A DNA stretch of 64,000 bases, from assembly GCA_963920635.1 (NCBI GenBank), contig OY987298.1:70639949-70703948 (forward strand), read 5' to 3'. Shown one piece after another: positions 20,790-33,201 of this stretch. Numbering within the stretch: position 1 is the stretch's first letter; every line of letters begins with the position of its first letter. Under the pieces are notes generated by a model. It was not told the DNA's origin. It saw nothing but the letters and a program-made list of their open reading frames with translations, and did no database searches. This DNA is from Pseudeuparius sepicola (taxonomy: Eukaryota > Arthropoda > Insecta > Coleoptera > Anthribidae). A program made the position numbers and the translations under genes.

Positions 20790-21345
20790 GCTTTTCCATA
20801 TGTTCACTCATGCGGAGTACTATAAAATTATTTTTTTAGATACAGGAGCACATATTCTTCTGACTGCAGAGGCGAAGTGATAGTGATGGTAAATCTATTG
20901 AGAATAAGTATGTAAGCTTAGATCTAAAATAGCAGAAGTGCAAAATTTGAGGGCATCAATATTTCCTACTTTTATTGCAATATTAAAAAAAATCAAAACA
21001 TATGCTCAAATTACCTACCAATCATTCAACAACACAACTGTTTCGGAGAGAACACTAAAAATTATACCTAGTTTTTGGTTCGACTTTTAAGGAGGCAGCA
21101 AATCACTTAATCATTACTATTTTAAACAAAACAAGAAGTGTTACAATATTGTTGTGTTCAGAATAAAGAGTAAATTTCAGTAGTCAAGAAAAGTAGGGGA
21201 ATGTCATTTGAACAAAAAAACTTCGAGGGGTTCCTAAGGGATAATGCTTCTATCTGGAGAGTGATTGTATATCTCGTGAAAAGCATTTCTGTCCTATATA
21301 AAACCTTCCTTCATTCAATTATTTTATCTTTAAAAAGATGTTATG
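20790..21345. other. No gene recognised
   Basis: AT-rich sequence. An open frame from 21201 overlaps the start of the next inverted-repeat element and resembles no family I know. Confidence 0.4.
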
Positions 21346-21346
21346 G

Positions 21347-22187
21347 GCTGGACCGACACTATATTAAAGACCCGAGCATGATGTTATATATTTCATTGTT
21401 GTTTGCGTATTGGGGTGGCACTACTCGACGAAAAAAATGGCAACTTATAGATTATAGACGGATATTCTGTGGTTACAGGTATGTAAATATCCTGCTTTAG
21501 AACCATTTATGCTCTTTTTACAGTAATGAATTCCCTTTGCGGTCGATATTTCGCAGTTTTGTCATATTAACAGAGCTTTTATAGGTAGATTTGTTGGTGA
21601 TAACATGAAATTTCCATGCTCATGAAGAAAATCGTATGCAAAGACCATTACGTGAATTTCAGAAGAATAAACAATATTTTGGAATTACGGGATGATCTGT
21701 CCAACCAGTTGAAGAGGCAAGAATTCTGGATATTATATTTTGAAAGAGTATTTTGTAACGTATGCAAGAACTAAAGCAGTAAATTTTGTCTATAGCCCCA
21801 AAACGAACCAATGGTCCACTACGTAAAGAAGAAACTGGAAAATATAATGCGTTCTGTACTTACTTACACTACAGCTAGCCATGGACTTCATTTAAAACCA
21901 AAAGCTACCAAAATATCGTTGCTTGCTTTTTAGTCTCGCTTTTCTTAAGAAATCTAAGGAAATATGTCATATAAACTTGTCAAAATAAAGGGACATAACA
22001 ATCATTTTATTTTGGATATTAAATTCGTTATAACAGACATATTTGCATGTTTTTATTTCCTAAAATATTCTGCAACAATGGTGTTTTAACATTAAACCAC
22101 CCTGTCAATTTTTTTCGTCGTGTGATGCCAGTGGCGATCACTTGAAACAACGCTATGCATAGGTCTTTAATATAGTGTTGGTCCAGG
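21347..22187. mobile_element. Inverted-repeat element (~0.84 kb)
   Basis: Left end CTGGACCGACACTATATTAA matches the complement of the right end (CTGGACCAACACTATATTAA), and a second block, CGACGAAAAAAAT, also matches inverted at 21427 and 22118. The interior has no recognisable protein. Superfamily unknown. Confidence 0.6.
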
Positions 22188-22639
22188 TTGAACTAATTCT
22201 AGGATACATTGTAGGTATATTTGCCTGGCAGTGACACAATGTGGTTATTGTAAATTCACAAATAGAAAACTAACTCAATAAAAATTAACAGTTACAGTTG
22301 ATACATCAGTTTTAATGTTTTCTTAGGGTGTTCTTGTGTAACTTTGACAATTTTTGTGGCATCTATTTGTATTTACTTGTGAATTTCTATGTGACATGCT
22401 GTGCCACTAGCAAATCACAGTTGTGCGGTGTGGGGTGGGGCATCACCAGTAATGCTTTAAAGAATGGGCAGAGAAGATTTTGATTCTATGTTCAAATAAA
22501 ATGTATCTCTCTGCTCTGTTAATTTATTATTATTTCATTAAAGGTAAATTATACATAATTCACATCCTTAAGTTTAATAACTTGTCTCGAGCAAGGAACA
22601 TATTCATAGCATGCAAACCAACAGCCAGAAATCATCCCC

Positions 22640-22825
22640 AGTAGAGTCTCTGTCATCTATAAAACTAAGGTTTTCGTTCTATCAGGAAAAGTCTGCCATA
22701 GCTGTAAATGGCAATAAAGGCAAAATAATAGGAATTGCCCTCTCCTCCACAAGCATAAGGTTGCCTCTGAGGTACTCCTAGTTTAGAGTGTTGTTAGGGT
22801 GAGAATTATTATTATTCACCGATTT
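22640..22825 (+). repeat. Dispersed repeat with ATT tail, copy 1
   Basis: Contains AATGGCAATAAAGGCAAAAT, ATTGCCCTCTCCTCCACAAG, TACTCCTAGTTTAGAGT and GTGAGAATTATTATTATT. Two related copies lie near 40612 and 53158. A constant 3' end running into an ATT microsatellite suggests the tail of an RTE-type LINE or a SINE. Confidence 0.6.
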
Positions 22826-23086
22826 TGGGCACTTCCTAATAAGACATGCACCTTCTATCCTTTACTGCCAATTTTTTTATGTATTTTAAAGTTACGATAT
22901 TATTTTCAGGTTAGTTTTTAGTTGTCAGTTTCTGTCAAGAAATTTATCCAGGGGTTGGAATCAGTTATTTGAAAAAGGTCTTTGAAGGTTAGGTTATAAT
23001 TGTCAAATCGGGACAAGAACATATTTCTATCCCATTTATAGTTTCTATCACATACGATTTCTTACGTTTGTTCAAAATTGAGTGCA

Positions 23087-24026
23087 ATGTCATTTGATGT
23101 TGCTTTACCTGACTCTCCTGGTAGAGAGGCTCTAATCGCCAATTGCCACATGGAGATTTCCAGATTTGAAGTGGACCTTGAGTGAGCCTTGGGCTGTTAT
23201 CTGGCTTTGTGTCTTACCTTCTATTTCCAATTTCTTGCATTTTATAAGCATTTATTTGTGATTAATTGCATATGATATTTTAACTCGTTTTAAGATTCAT
23301 GCTTTGGGTTACCTTTCAATTTTCCATGTCCATTAAATATTTTTCTGCTTGGACTTTTTGCAGCTCCGCAAAAATATCCGTATCTGAGCAACACAAACAA
23401 ATAAACGTAAAGATAACTTGTTTTCTGTACAGGGTGTCCTAATTTAATTTATTACCACCAATATTTTGAGTTATTTTGCGCTATAAAGAATCAAAAACTG
23501 CTCTTCAGAATTTTCTAAGGAATTCAAATTCTATGAAGTCAAAATTAATATATAGGTAAAAATCATCCACCAGAAGATATCTACCTACATTTTTTAAGTT
23601 GAATTTTAACACCGGATGTCACCAACGGGCATAAAGGGAGTGACATAAAAACATCAGGTCAGTTTTTGTGATGCCCTGTATATTTTATATTCTGTATAAT
23701 TCACCAAACGTGAGACTTGCATGGAACACTCAAATTTTTTATTGTTATACTTGAAATAATTGTATTTTATTTTTAGCATCTTTTTTGAAGTCTTTAATTT
23801 GAATGAGTCAGTATATTGGAAAATAAATATCAAAATCAGCAGTATAGAGCAGATCCAAACAGAAGATGTAACACTGACCATTGTATATGGTAAAAATATT
23901 ATAAGTCAGCAAGATCTTCAAGGCATTGCTAACAGTATTCCGAAAGGAATCGATTGTTTAAGGACTTTTGTAAACAATGTGTATGAGTGTATCCTGCATA
24001 AAACAAGGTTACGGTGGAAGATATAA
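23087..24026 (+). CDS. Candidate two-exon gene, function unknown
   Basis: Exon 1: ATG 23087 opens MSFDVALPDSPGREALIANC and HMEISRFEVDL, reaching a GTGAGC donor at 23182. Exon 2 begins at 23777 after a T-rich tract and TTTTAG and stays open to TAA 24024-24026 (motifs SSIEQIQTEDVTLTIVYGKN and SIPKGIDCLRTFVNNVYECI). Exon 1 leaves two bases and exon 2 supplies one, so the phase matches without adjustment and gives about 115 residues. I do not recognise the product. The 595-nt intron contains the MITE at 23430-23678 and an LTR lies just downstream. It could be a host gene, a fragment of one, or chance. Confidence 0.38.
23430..23678. mobile_element. Short MITE with CAGGGTG ends
   Basis: Starts CAGGGTGTCC at 23430 and ends GCCCTG at 23678 with TA-rich flanks (TGTA, TATA). 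The termini resemble those of the foldbacks at 19450 and 44476. Inverted pairing beyond the first few bases is weak. It lies within the intron of the candidate gene above. Confidence 0.55.
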
Positions 24027-24111
24027 ATATATTATTTTCTTGAAATGTGTATTAATCATACATCTTGTAAGGTTGTTTGGGCCTCTAGTTATTTGGCCAC
24101 TTTTGGCAGTT

Positions 24112-24976
24112 GGCTCGGGCGCCAGGAGTGTTTTTTCTCGGCCCAATGTTTGTTGAACCAGGGAGATTTGCAGGGGAATAAAATCAAACACTAATTACCA
24201 AATAATCCCATGTATTATCCCCAAAACTATGTACACCTAATAATAAACTAAAAAGTAATTATTTACGTTCTAAATTATTTCCTCTTCCCAGTTCGGTCCA
24301 GCGGCTTCTGAAAGAGTACAGACGGGATTAATAAATCAGAACACTCTGTATATTAATCTAGTAAAGTTAGTAATGTGCGGCTAGCGGTAGGATACCAGCA
24401 TTACACGCAAACGGCACTGGTGGTAGCTATGCGGTCGGCGGAAAGAAATCTTAGATTAAGTGGGGCTAAATTGGTCGGTATCTCCGGGATATAATATGTC
24501 CGGCATGCTCTCCCAGCACTACTGTAGTCCACGATTCGGTTTTCCGGTTCTAGATAGCCTCCATATTATGCTCCTGGCGCTATCCCGATCCTGACTACAG
24601 AAACAGTGATTATTCTAATTATGGCTCGACTCTATGGTTTGGTTTTCGGTTCAGAATAGCTCCTGCATATGCTTCTGGCATTATCTAGGCAACATAGATT
24701 GGAATCAGTAATAGCAACGCAACATAAAAGTATCGGTCTGTTTACTCAACAGGTGGAAGACACCAGACGGACTGGACGTCCAACCTCTTATCGCCCGAGA
24801 ACTAGGGTCAGGCAGTTAGATGTATACCTGCGGTGCCACCTATCGGCGGTTGAATGAACTGGGCAGACCACTTTTGAATTGGAGTAGGCGCTGAGAGGTA
24901 ACGTTTACGGACATGGTCTTGGCTGTGAGATATATAAGCCGGATAAATTTAGAATGAATTTGGTAACTTTGTTACA
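24112..24976 (-). repeat. LTR with adjacent PBS, minus strand
   Basis: The minus strand begins TGTAACAAAGTTACC at 24976, close to the start of the LTR at 12574. At the other end ...AAAAAACA (to 24129) is followed by TGGCGCCCGAGC (24124 downward), a plausible PBS. A TATATAAG-like motif is present near 24930. Downstream of the PBS only ~60 bases look element-derived, so this is an LTR with truncated interior. One LTR only, so ends are provisional. Confidence 0.5.
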
Positions 24977-24984
24977 TTCTCCAC

Positions 24985-25295
24985 TTCGAAAAAAAAAAGG
25001 AAATGTAATTTACTTTTTCCCTGCTCTGGTGTTTTCGGTAGAATCTGATGATTCTTGGTACAGTCCGGATAACTAAATGAATAAATAAGCTTTATTGTCC
25101 AACAGAGAGTATCTATTTATAAGATAATTTATAGGAAATACAAGAACAAAGGGTGGTAATAATATAAGAGCACCAAGAACAAAAGAATAGAAAAAAGGGG
25201 GAAAAAGAGAAGAAAAGAGAAAACAAAATGAGAGGCGACAGCCGATAGTGAGATCGGTGGAAATACCAAGCTAAGCGCAGACAAGAGCCCTTGTA
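24985..25295. other. No gene; purine-rich tract, possible LINE tail
   Basis: The minus strand reads CAATAAAGCTTATTTATTCA near 25075-25095, like a polyadenylated LINE 3' end, preceded by a long purine-rich stretch (25130-25240). No protein is detectable. Confidence 0.3.
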
Positions 25296-25299
25296 GTCC

Positions 25300-26955
25300 A
25301 GCAGGCAGGTACTTTCTACCTGGAAAGTATTCCGAAGTTAATGATATTTTTGCATGTCATTTGTGGGTAGTCTGGGGAGTAAAATCTGAGTTTTCGACCT
25401 CGAGGACCCTGTGCTAATTTGGGGAGGACCGAAAAACCTCGATATTTTCAGTCTCGTTTCACTTTGTCGGTCTCGTTTCAGTTTTTCGCTTATAACTTCC
25501 AAACCATACTTTTTGGTTCAGTATTCACCGAGATATAGGGATTCAAAGTTTCAAAAAATTTCTAAAATTATCAAAATTGCTTCCGGCCCATTTACAAATC
25601 AAACCAAGCATGGGATAAATAATTCGATGCAAATGTACTACAGGATGTAGCACGGGGCCTGTAGCTGCAAAAAAACAGGACTTCGGCGCTCTTCCATGTG
25701 CACGAATTGCGTTGGTACCGCATGCGAAAATTCACCAGAAACGGATTTAAATGAAAAGACACTGACGCTGAATGCGAAGAACAGACTAACCTCTTTGGGG
25801 AAATTATATCTCGGGAGGAAGAAGACGATGCCGACGACGACATGCTAGTGGGTGAACATGTTGGAGCAGTGATAAAAGCTATAAGAGCGCCGCTAAAAGC
25901 AGCGATAAAAGTAGCAAAAAAGTATCCTTTAATGCGTACATAATGGAGCAGTGATTAAAGCTATAGCCTTGTATTATTATTATAATATTATTATGCGTAG
26001 GTACTGGACACTGATTAAAAAACATTAAAAGTGCTGCAATTAATAACCGAAATTCAAGATAAAATAGCCCAGCAGGCAGGTACTTTTTACCTGCGGAAAG
26101 TATTCCGAAGTTAATGATATTTTTGCATGTCATTTGTGGGTAAGCTGCGGAGTAAAATCTGAGTTTTCGACCTCGAAGACCCTGTGCTAATTTGGGGAGG
26201 ACCGAAGAACCTCGACATTTTCAGACTCGTTTCAGTTTTTCGCTTATAACTTCTAAACCATACCTTTTTAGCAGAATATTTACACCCCCTCTTTCAATCC
26301 TAAAAACAAATTCTAGATGATGTAATTTGCCTATTATTCTTAATGTAACATTACATTAAAATTCCTCACATTGAAAATTAACGTCAGGCATCTGTAGTAC
26401 GCCTTGACCTCTTTGGCGCTGGTAGCATCGTCTTCTTCCTCCCGAGATATAATTTCTTCGAAGAGGTTAGTCTGTTCTTCGCATTCAGCGGCAGTGTCTT
26501 TTTCATTTAAATCCGTTTCTGGTGAATTTTTGCATGCGGTACCAACGCAATTCGTGCACATGGAAGAGCACCGAAGTCCTGTTTTTTTGATGGTTTTGAT
26601 GGTTTGATTTGTGGGCGGGCCGGAAGCAATTTTTGATAATTTGAGAATTTTTTTGTAACTTTGAATACCTATATCTCGGTGAATCCTGAATCAAAAAGTA
26701 CTTTTGAACAGTGAATTTTAAAGGAAATTTAATGATCTCCAACTTTGAAAATAAGTGTATTCTGCTAAAAAAGTATGGTTTAGAAGTTATAAGCGAAAAA
26801 CTGAAACGAGTCCGAAAATATCGAGGTTTTTCAGTCCTCCCCAAATTAGCACAGGGTCCTCGAGGTCGGAAACTCAGATTTTACTCCGCAGACTACCCAC
26901 ACATAACTTGTCAAAATATCATTAACTTCGGAATACTTTCCAGGTACCCCTCTTT
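25300..26955. mobile_element. Large palindromic element carrying Cys-rich coding arms
   Basis: 25300-25840 recurs in inverted orientation at about 26400-26950, and the first ~220 bases also recur in direct orientation at 26068-26290. Both outer ends share CAGGTA...GGAAAGTATTCCG with AGTTAATGATATTTT. The arms include protein-like sequence (see 26388-26600). The arms are ~85-90% identical by eye. This is a foldback built from a captured transposon gene end. Family unknown. Confidence 0.75.
26388..26600 (-). pseudogene. Cys-rich tail of a transposon protein
   Basis: The minus strand encodes a Cys cluster (MCTNCVGTACKNSPETDLN) then an acidic tail (EEQTNLFEEIISREEEDD). The inverted copy at 25660-25830 (plus) has GACSCKKTGLRRSSMCTNCV upstream of the same acidic tail. 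The spacing C-x-C-K-K-x-G-L......C-x2-C-x-G-x2-C-x-N recalls CXC-type zinc-binding tails found in some insect transposon-encoded proteins. Neither copy has an N-terminal domain. Confidence 0.45.
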
Positions 26956-26959
26956 ATTC

Positions 26960-28460
26960 ATTACTTGCCGCTTGGCCTATTGTTGATTTTTTAAAAGCAA
27001 AGAGGCTATGTGTAGAGAAGTCCAGGTGTGCAGAGAGTTCATTTGCTAACTGACAAACAATATAGATAGGAGATTTTACTAGAATATTTAAATTTGGGGT
27101 TAGCATATAATGTATTATGAGTCCTAGTAGTAACTGGAGGTACAAAAAAATTTAATTATGATAATAGTTGCAACGTTATTTTGTTTTAAGTTGACTTAAA
27201 AATTTACTTACCAAATATACCAATATGTATTCGTGGAGTGGAGTGGTTGCCGCTAGCTTTTAGACTGTGGAGACAGAAGTAGATACAAAGATGACAGGAG
27301 AAGGCGCCAATTAATTTGTTACCACCCCTCACTTCTATGCAAGTGAGGATAAAACTAAGAAAATCCTCAGTAGGTACATTCCAAACTATAAATTTAATTA
27401 AAATAATAAACAAAATTGCAAAATATTTACTAACTTTACTTCGATTGGTACGAACAAGTACTAAATATTTGTTATCAACAGATAAGCAAAGTTATTTAAA
27501 ACTAACACAAAAAACAAAAACAGGAATAGCGGAGTCTTTCTAGATTAACTAATAATTTATTTTTACTATTCTCCTACTTTTGAGAATGCGTGTAAAAATA
27601 AAACTAATAAGTAAAAAGTATGATAGGTCCTACACGTTGGTTTAAATCCTCACACAACAACCACTAAAGTCACAATGAACGCATAGATCATGTCCCCAAG
27701 AATAGTCACGACACTTTGCATATTTTTATGGAAGTATGTCCCATGGCAATAATAATACTTTAATGCCTTGGCCAAGAAAGTGACAAAGAAATTGAAGGTA
27801 AATTGACGACAATTTCTAAATATTTTGTAAAATTTATTTGTGGTGTAAACAGATCCATTGAATTTTAATTGGTTTTTTCGCCACCAAACTGGTTGAAAGA
27901 CAACTTTTTCAAGTTGCCTGGAAAATTAATAAATTCTTAACAGTAAATGAACTAAACTTTGAACTTGTAACTCAAAAAATATCTTCAACAAAACAAATAA
28001 TCACAAAATAAATCTAAACCTACCTCGGAAAGAGGGAGTTTAGTAAAGAGTAAAATCCTATGTTGAAATTTCTGAGAGGTACACTAAATATTTTGCATAA
28101 AATTGTACCTATGTAAAAAAATACTAACTAAACTAAAATACCTAGGAATACCCATCGAGTGAAGGAAAATAGTAAGAGGCGCTACCTCCATGTATCATAA
28201 CGAGTAGTGCACTGATTCTGAGGAATCTCAATGCCGATTGGTCCCCTTCACTTGCTTTAGGACGACCTGAAGCGGTTTCTCGTTGATTAGGTCGTACTAA
28301 AACAATTGACCGGGACTCTATTTGCTCGAAATCTCCGCATTATTCCTTCCCTCAAGGGTATACCTCAACTATCGAGTTTTAAGTATTCCATGGCATTAAC
28401 ATTTAGGTACCTATTAAATTTGTTTTGATTCCCAAATTAAGTTGATATTGTTATAAATAA
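26960..28460. other. No gene; one repeat fragment
   Basis: AT-rich with no recognisable coding sequence. About 27725-27830 contains CCATGGCAATAATAATACTT and a run related to the ends of the element at 28692-30461, so it is a scrap of that family. Confidence 0.5.
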
Positions 28461-28691
28461 ACCTATGGTCGTTGACTGGCGTATATATAAAGACTTCTCA
28501 CGGCTATAGTTTTGTCCTGGAAAACAAATGGCTCTGATGGCTAACAATGTATTCTGCATTGTATTTTATCTCTGGAAAGCGCATGGTGAGCCAAAAGTGT
28601 GTCAGACGTGACAGCCGTGCGTGAGCAGTCTTTAATAATATATCAGTCAACGCTATGGTTCTGTGGTCTTTGTAATAAAAACTATTCTTAA

Positions 28692-30461
28692 AAGCCGGTA
28701 TTACACTTGTCAATTTCTTCGTCAATAAATGACTGTACAATAAATTGTTCAAGTTAAATTGTAGGTGTAAAACAGAAATTGTCATCAATTTACCTTCAAT
28801 TTCTTCGTCAATTTCTTGGCAAGTTCGAAAATATTGTGGCAAGTTTGGGTATTTCTAGGGATTTTCTGTGTTCGGACCTAAATACCAATTTTAGTGACTT
28901 TTAAATTTTTTATGGGAAATGAGATTATGCTCCTGTTTACTCAGTAATTCACATTTACTAATTTATAACTATTGTTTATTAGATTTTTCCGTGAGATTTG
29001 AGCAATTCATTATATGGTGCCCACCTTTGTTTTAGATGTTAGTTGGTCGAGCGGTATGTTCAAAGGATTAACGGAAACAACAGGGGAATTTTAATACATA
29101 TATTGAAAAAGTAAATGGTACGCCTATGGCGTATAAAATATTTCAGTTACGAATACAGTAAAATGACTTAAGAATGCATAAATGTGTACAATTGAATTAT
29201 TAAAATATTCCTAAGTAAATATTACAGAAAAGAATCGATAATAAAAGGTTTAGCGCAAACTAATTATAAATTTTAGTAACTGGTTTCAAACCTAGGTGGC
29301 GAACAATACTAGCTTATAGCATAAACTGATAACAAACCTGCAGAAATAGTACGTGAATGTAGCTCAAAATATTCCAAGAATAATATCCAAATTATTGGCA
29401 CACAAGTTAGTTAGTCTGATCACACAATTGATAATAACATTATGTAATTCTTAAAAATGATTCGAAATTGATAATAGAGACACAAAATTATTAAAAAACT
29501 TGAAATGGGCACAAAGACGTATTTAAAAATACCCAAAATTTAGCGTAAAATAATATTGGACTTAATACGGCACTGCTATGCTAACAGCTTTTTAAATACC
29601 CAAAATTTAGCGTAAAATATTCAGAACTGTAACGACACCTCAAGTAAACACTAATAGCAATCTAAATAAAATAAAATCGAATAAATAAATTAACTAGAAA
29701 TAGAAAGGCAACTCAGTCGACAAAACCCAACAAAACAAAATTCAATCGCTTACTTCTTGGTCAGTTCAACGGGCAGCATACTGTACTAAGGCCGGCTCTG
29801 GTGCTGAATCTATGGCAGGCAAGGCGGCAGACTCTAGATGACGTCTCGGGCAGTACTTCACCCTACAATTGGTGATCGGAGACTTCTTCTCATGGCTGGC
29901 TCGGCATCGGACGCTCGCTGGTTTGTCGGGCAGAACTTCGCCCGGCAAGTGGTGGTCGGCGACGACTGGCTTCCGTTTGGGAGTAACCCCCTTTTATATC
30001 AGCTTGGTTCTTTGTTCTAGCCTCGATTCTAGGGTTTGCAGGTGTTCGTTAGACCCTGGCGAGCTTGTCAGCGGATAGGACATATTAACAAACATGTTTT
30101 TCGGGGAACATTAATTACCCTGGCCGACCTATATAATATAAACAACATGGTTTTTCGATTAAATTTATGACCCGATATTCGGCGGCTTGGTCCATAACCC
30201 GATGAATTTGAAACGAGATATTTTAAGGAAGTACTTAACATTGTATCGAATTATTTGATAAAATAAAATGAGAAAATTGGTTGGTATCTATGGGGCACCT
30301 CATTGGTATCTACGGGGCACCACCATATTTGTGCTTTCGTGTTGGTAGTATTGAAATTGCACAATAAATTGACCAATTTATTGACAGTGTAAAACATACC
30401 ACGGTATCTACAATTTCTTGGCCAATTTATTGGCCAAGAAATTTACAAGTGTAATACCAGC
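28692..30461. mobile_element. TIR element with GCCGGTATTACACTTGT ends
   Basis: GCCGGTATTACACTTGT at 28694 is matched inverted at about 30442-30460 (GCTGGTATTACACTTGT). TTAA occurs at both flanks (28688-28691, 30462-30465), a possible 4-bp target duplication. Related subterminal text (AAATTTCTTGGCCAATAAAT) repeats near both ends. Inside, 29400-30095 looks LTR-like on the minus strand, with TGATATAAAAGGGGG and a start TGTTAATATGTCC at 30093. No transposase frame was seen. Confidence 0.55.
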
Positions 30462-30669
30462 TTAAGTGATAAACAAATACCTATGCTACAGTTTGCCTAT
30501 TTTTCATGGAAGTACGCCCCATGGCAATAATAATACTTTATTGCCTTAGTCCGAGTCCGATGTAGTTCACGATCCACAACACAAAATATTTGACTGATAT
30601 ATTATTAGAGACTGCTCACGGCTGTCACGTCTGACACATTATTGGCTCACCATGCGCTTTCCGGAGATA

Positions 30670-33060
30670 AAATATAATCGGAGCATATAAAACAACTTAT
30701 ATAGTGGAGTCAACCAGGAAAATAACTTCGAACAAATTCCGGGAGTTTTAGATTTTGTTGGAATGTGTTCGTTTTGATGTCTTAAAGCAAAATCCGAAGA
30801 GTCCACAGCGCAAAATAGTGTGCGATTTTTTTTATTTAACAATAACTGTCAAAAGTATAGGTTTTTTGTAACTTATTTAATAAGCGTTTTTTTTAGAATT
30901 TAAGTAAGACCATTCGAAAGAGCAGGCAATTTCTCAAAAAAATGTATTTACATATTTTTTGTAAAATAATGAAGTAATGAATGATAATTTTTTAAAAATC
31001 ATACGTTTTCATGCTTCCTCGTATTTAAGAGGCAGCCGAAATTGAGAGCGGTCCGTGGAGCGCGAGACAGTTAAACAGTAATAACTTTTTTCACACACAA
31101 CTAATTCATATGCAACAAAATTTATTGGAAAGTGACACCGTAAAGCAATTAAAAAAATCTTGTAGCATTAATTTCCATGAAGGGATACGCCTGTCATATT
31201 ATTGTAAAATTGGCCTTGATAAAAATTTCATGCATTTTCACAATAATTGACGTTACATGGTCAATTTGTAATATTTTTGAGCAATATAAGATTACGATAT
31301 CAAACCTCGTTTGTTTCTTTTTTCTTGCTATCGTATATTCAATATTTATTTCAAACGCTCATAATATCCGCATAAAATTCGATATTGAAACTCAATAGCT
31401 GACTTTTTGAAGCTTAAAACGTGTGCTTTTTGATAGCATAAGTTATTTTAATATATTTAATTTCCCAAAACGCAGAACTCAATATTTCTTATTTTTAAAT
31501 CCAAGAATCAAGCTGAAGGAGGTTTCTTACTGGCATGAGACCAATCCTAAGTGAAAGTACACGTTTTAAACTTTTAAACCGATTTCCTAGTCAAAAGATT
31601 TTTTCTACATAATTTCCGCTCGTGATTATCAGCTTTTGTAAAAAAAACTCTTCATGTGTTCTCAGCTTTCATACAATAATACGAATTCTCTAATAAATAT
31701 AATAATTTCCGCTTTCTTTCTCGTAAATACTTCATACATGTTTGTATACTACTATAGTCCCCATTTTCGATCCACTGAGAACATGCGTTGGTATGTGTGT
31801 ATGTATGTGCGTGTGTTTGTGAGGCGTGTTAGTCGGCAGGTAGTCGGCAGATGTCATTCTGTTCCCTTGGAGCACAGCTTGTATTGACGTGGAGACGAAT
31901 GGCACAGCCTATATATTATATATCCCCCCCCCCCGAAAATCCAAGCTATATACAGGGTGTTTCATTAGGGGTGAAGAGGTACCGTATCTCAGGAATTAAT
32001 AGTCCTGGAGCTTTGGGAAAAATCTTGTTAAGTAATATGGTCACTAAAAATCGCTGGAAATTATTTTTAAGTTTGTAGGTCGGCCCCTAGGGGGCGTATT
32101 CGCAACAGTAAATTTGAAAAATGAGTTTTCTCAAAAAATAACTAATAAATATCAAAAATAATTTTATTGCACTCTTCAGCAAATTCTGAACAATTTTTGT
32201 TAAGGATTTTTTGCTCTTGCTCTTCAAATAGAGGTGAGACGGGCGGATAAACCTTGGCTTGAAAAAATGCTAACTCCGGTTTGGTTTAACCGAATTGGTT
32301 GAATTTGGGCTTGTTGAAGAGAGATTTTCTTCTTCTATCAAATGATTGTCCAGTAAGATCATTTCGAATTTCGTGGTCACCGCTAGAGGGCGCAATTCGA
32401 AAAATTTCCCATTTATTACAATTTTCTCCGAAATTTTAAATTCAATGACATATTTATTCTGTTATAATCGAAAAGTAGATTACATTTACAACAAAAAATA
32501 CTTCGGTATTTCGATATCTTCATTAGTTTCGGAGTTATCTCCAAAAGAATAATTATTAACATGTTATTTGAAAGAAGAAGGTAGGTATTTGTTTTCAAAG
32601 ATTTCCGTGATCAAGCATGCCATGAAATAAATAAAAATCTGCTTGAGCTTTTCGCAAATAGCTAGATTTTCACTTTCGATCAGCATCTCAAGATACGTTT
32701 TCAGTTTCACTATCATGAATAGCTGCAATAAATTTCACGAATTCTTGAAGAAAATTCGATTATTCTTGCATTCAGTTTCATTTTTACTAGGTGTCATTTT
32801 GTTTTTCATTTTTTTTTACTTTATATTCATAATCAGCATCTCAAAAAACATAAAAATATACATTTTCATCGAAAAATAATGATTCTACAATTAATTGTAG
32901 ACGATTTTTGAGAAATTTCGGTGGAAAATCGATTTTTTGAGTTTTTTTTAAAGCGCACTTTTTCAACCTGCTGACTTTTAAATAAAAGTATGTTTGAAGG
33001 TGTTTCAAAAAGGTTTTATTCAAATCCATGACTTCCCTAATTAATTCCTAATTAACACCA
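30670..33060. other. No gene; low-complexity and repeat-end motifs
   Basis: Holds a GT-rich microsatellite-like stretch (31795-31825), a C run (31925-31934), and TACAGGGTGTTTCATTAG at 31952, a terminal motif like those of the other CAGGGTG elements. A partner end was not found. Open frames here are short and AT-driven. Confidence 0.4.
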
Positions 33061-33201
33061 TTTTTCGTCTACGTTGACTCCACTAATATGCTCTGATACA
33101 ATGCAGAATACATTGTTAGCCATCAGAGCCATCTGTTTTCCAGGACATAAAGCTATAGACGTGAGAAGTCTTTATAAATACGTCAGTCAACGACAAAATA
33201 C

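Larger units (their letters stand above)
28468..33194. repeat. Outer inverted repeat spanning 4.7 kb
   Basis: 28468-28562 (GTCGTTGACTGGCG, AAAGACTTCTCACG, TGGCTCTGATGGCTAACAAT) is matched inverted at about 33097-33194. A second inverted pair lies inside: 28573-28650 with 30590-30665 (GTGAGCAGTC, CGTGACAGCC). The gypsy element at 33202 begins eight bases after the right end. This may be one large inverted-repeat transposon or two related copies in opposite directions. Confidence 0.6.

Noticed and set aside
21201..21500. 99-codon frame starting MSFEQKNFEGFLRD
   Set aside because: Runs into the TIR of the element at 21347 and has no recognisable motif; likely chance.
27640..27680. Similarity to the transposase C-terminus at 16785
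   Set aside because: Match limited to a TTGTGTGAGG-like stretch; too short to separate from chance.
31795..31935. GT-rich and poly-C runs as regulatory elements
   Set aside because: Simple low-complexity DNA; nothing indicates function.
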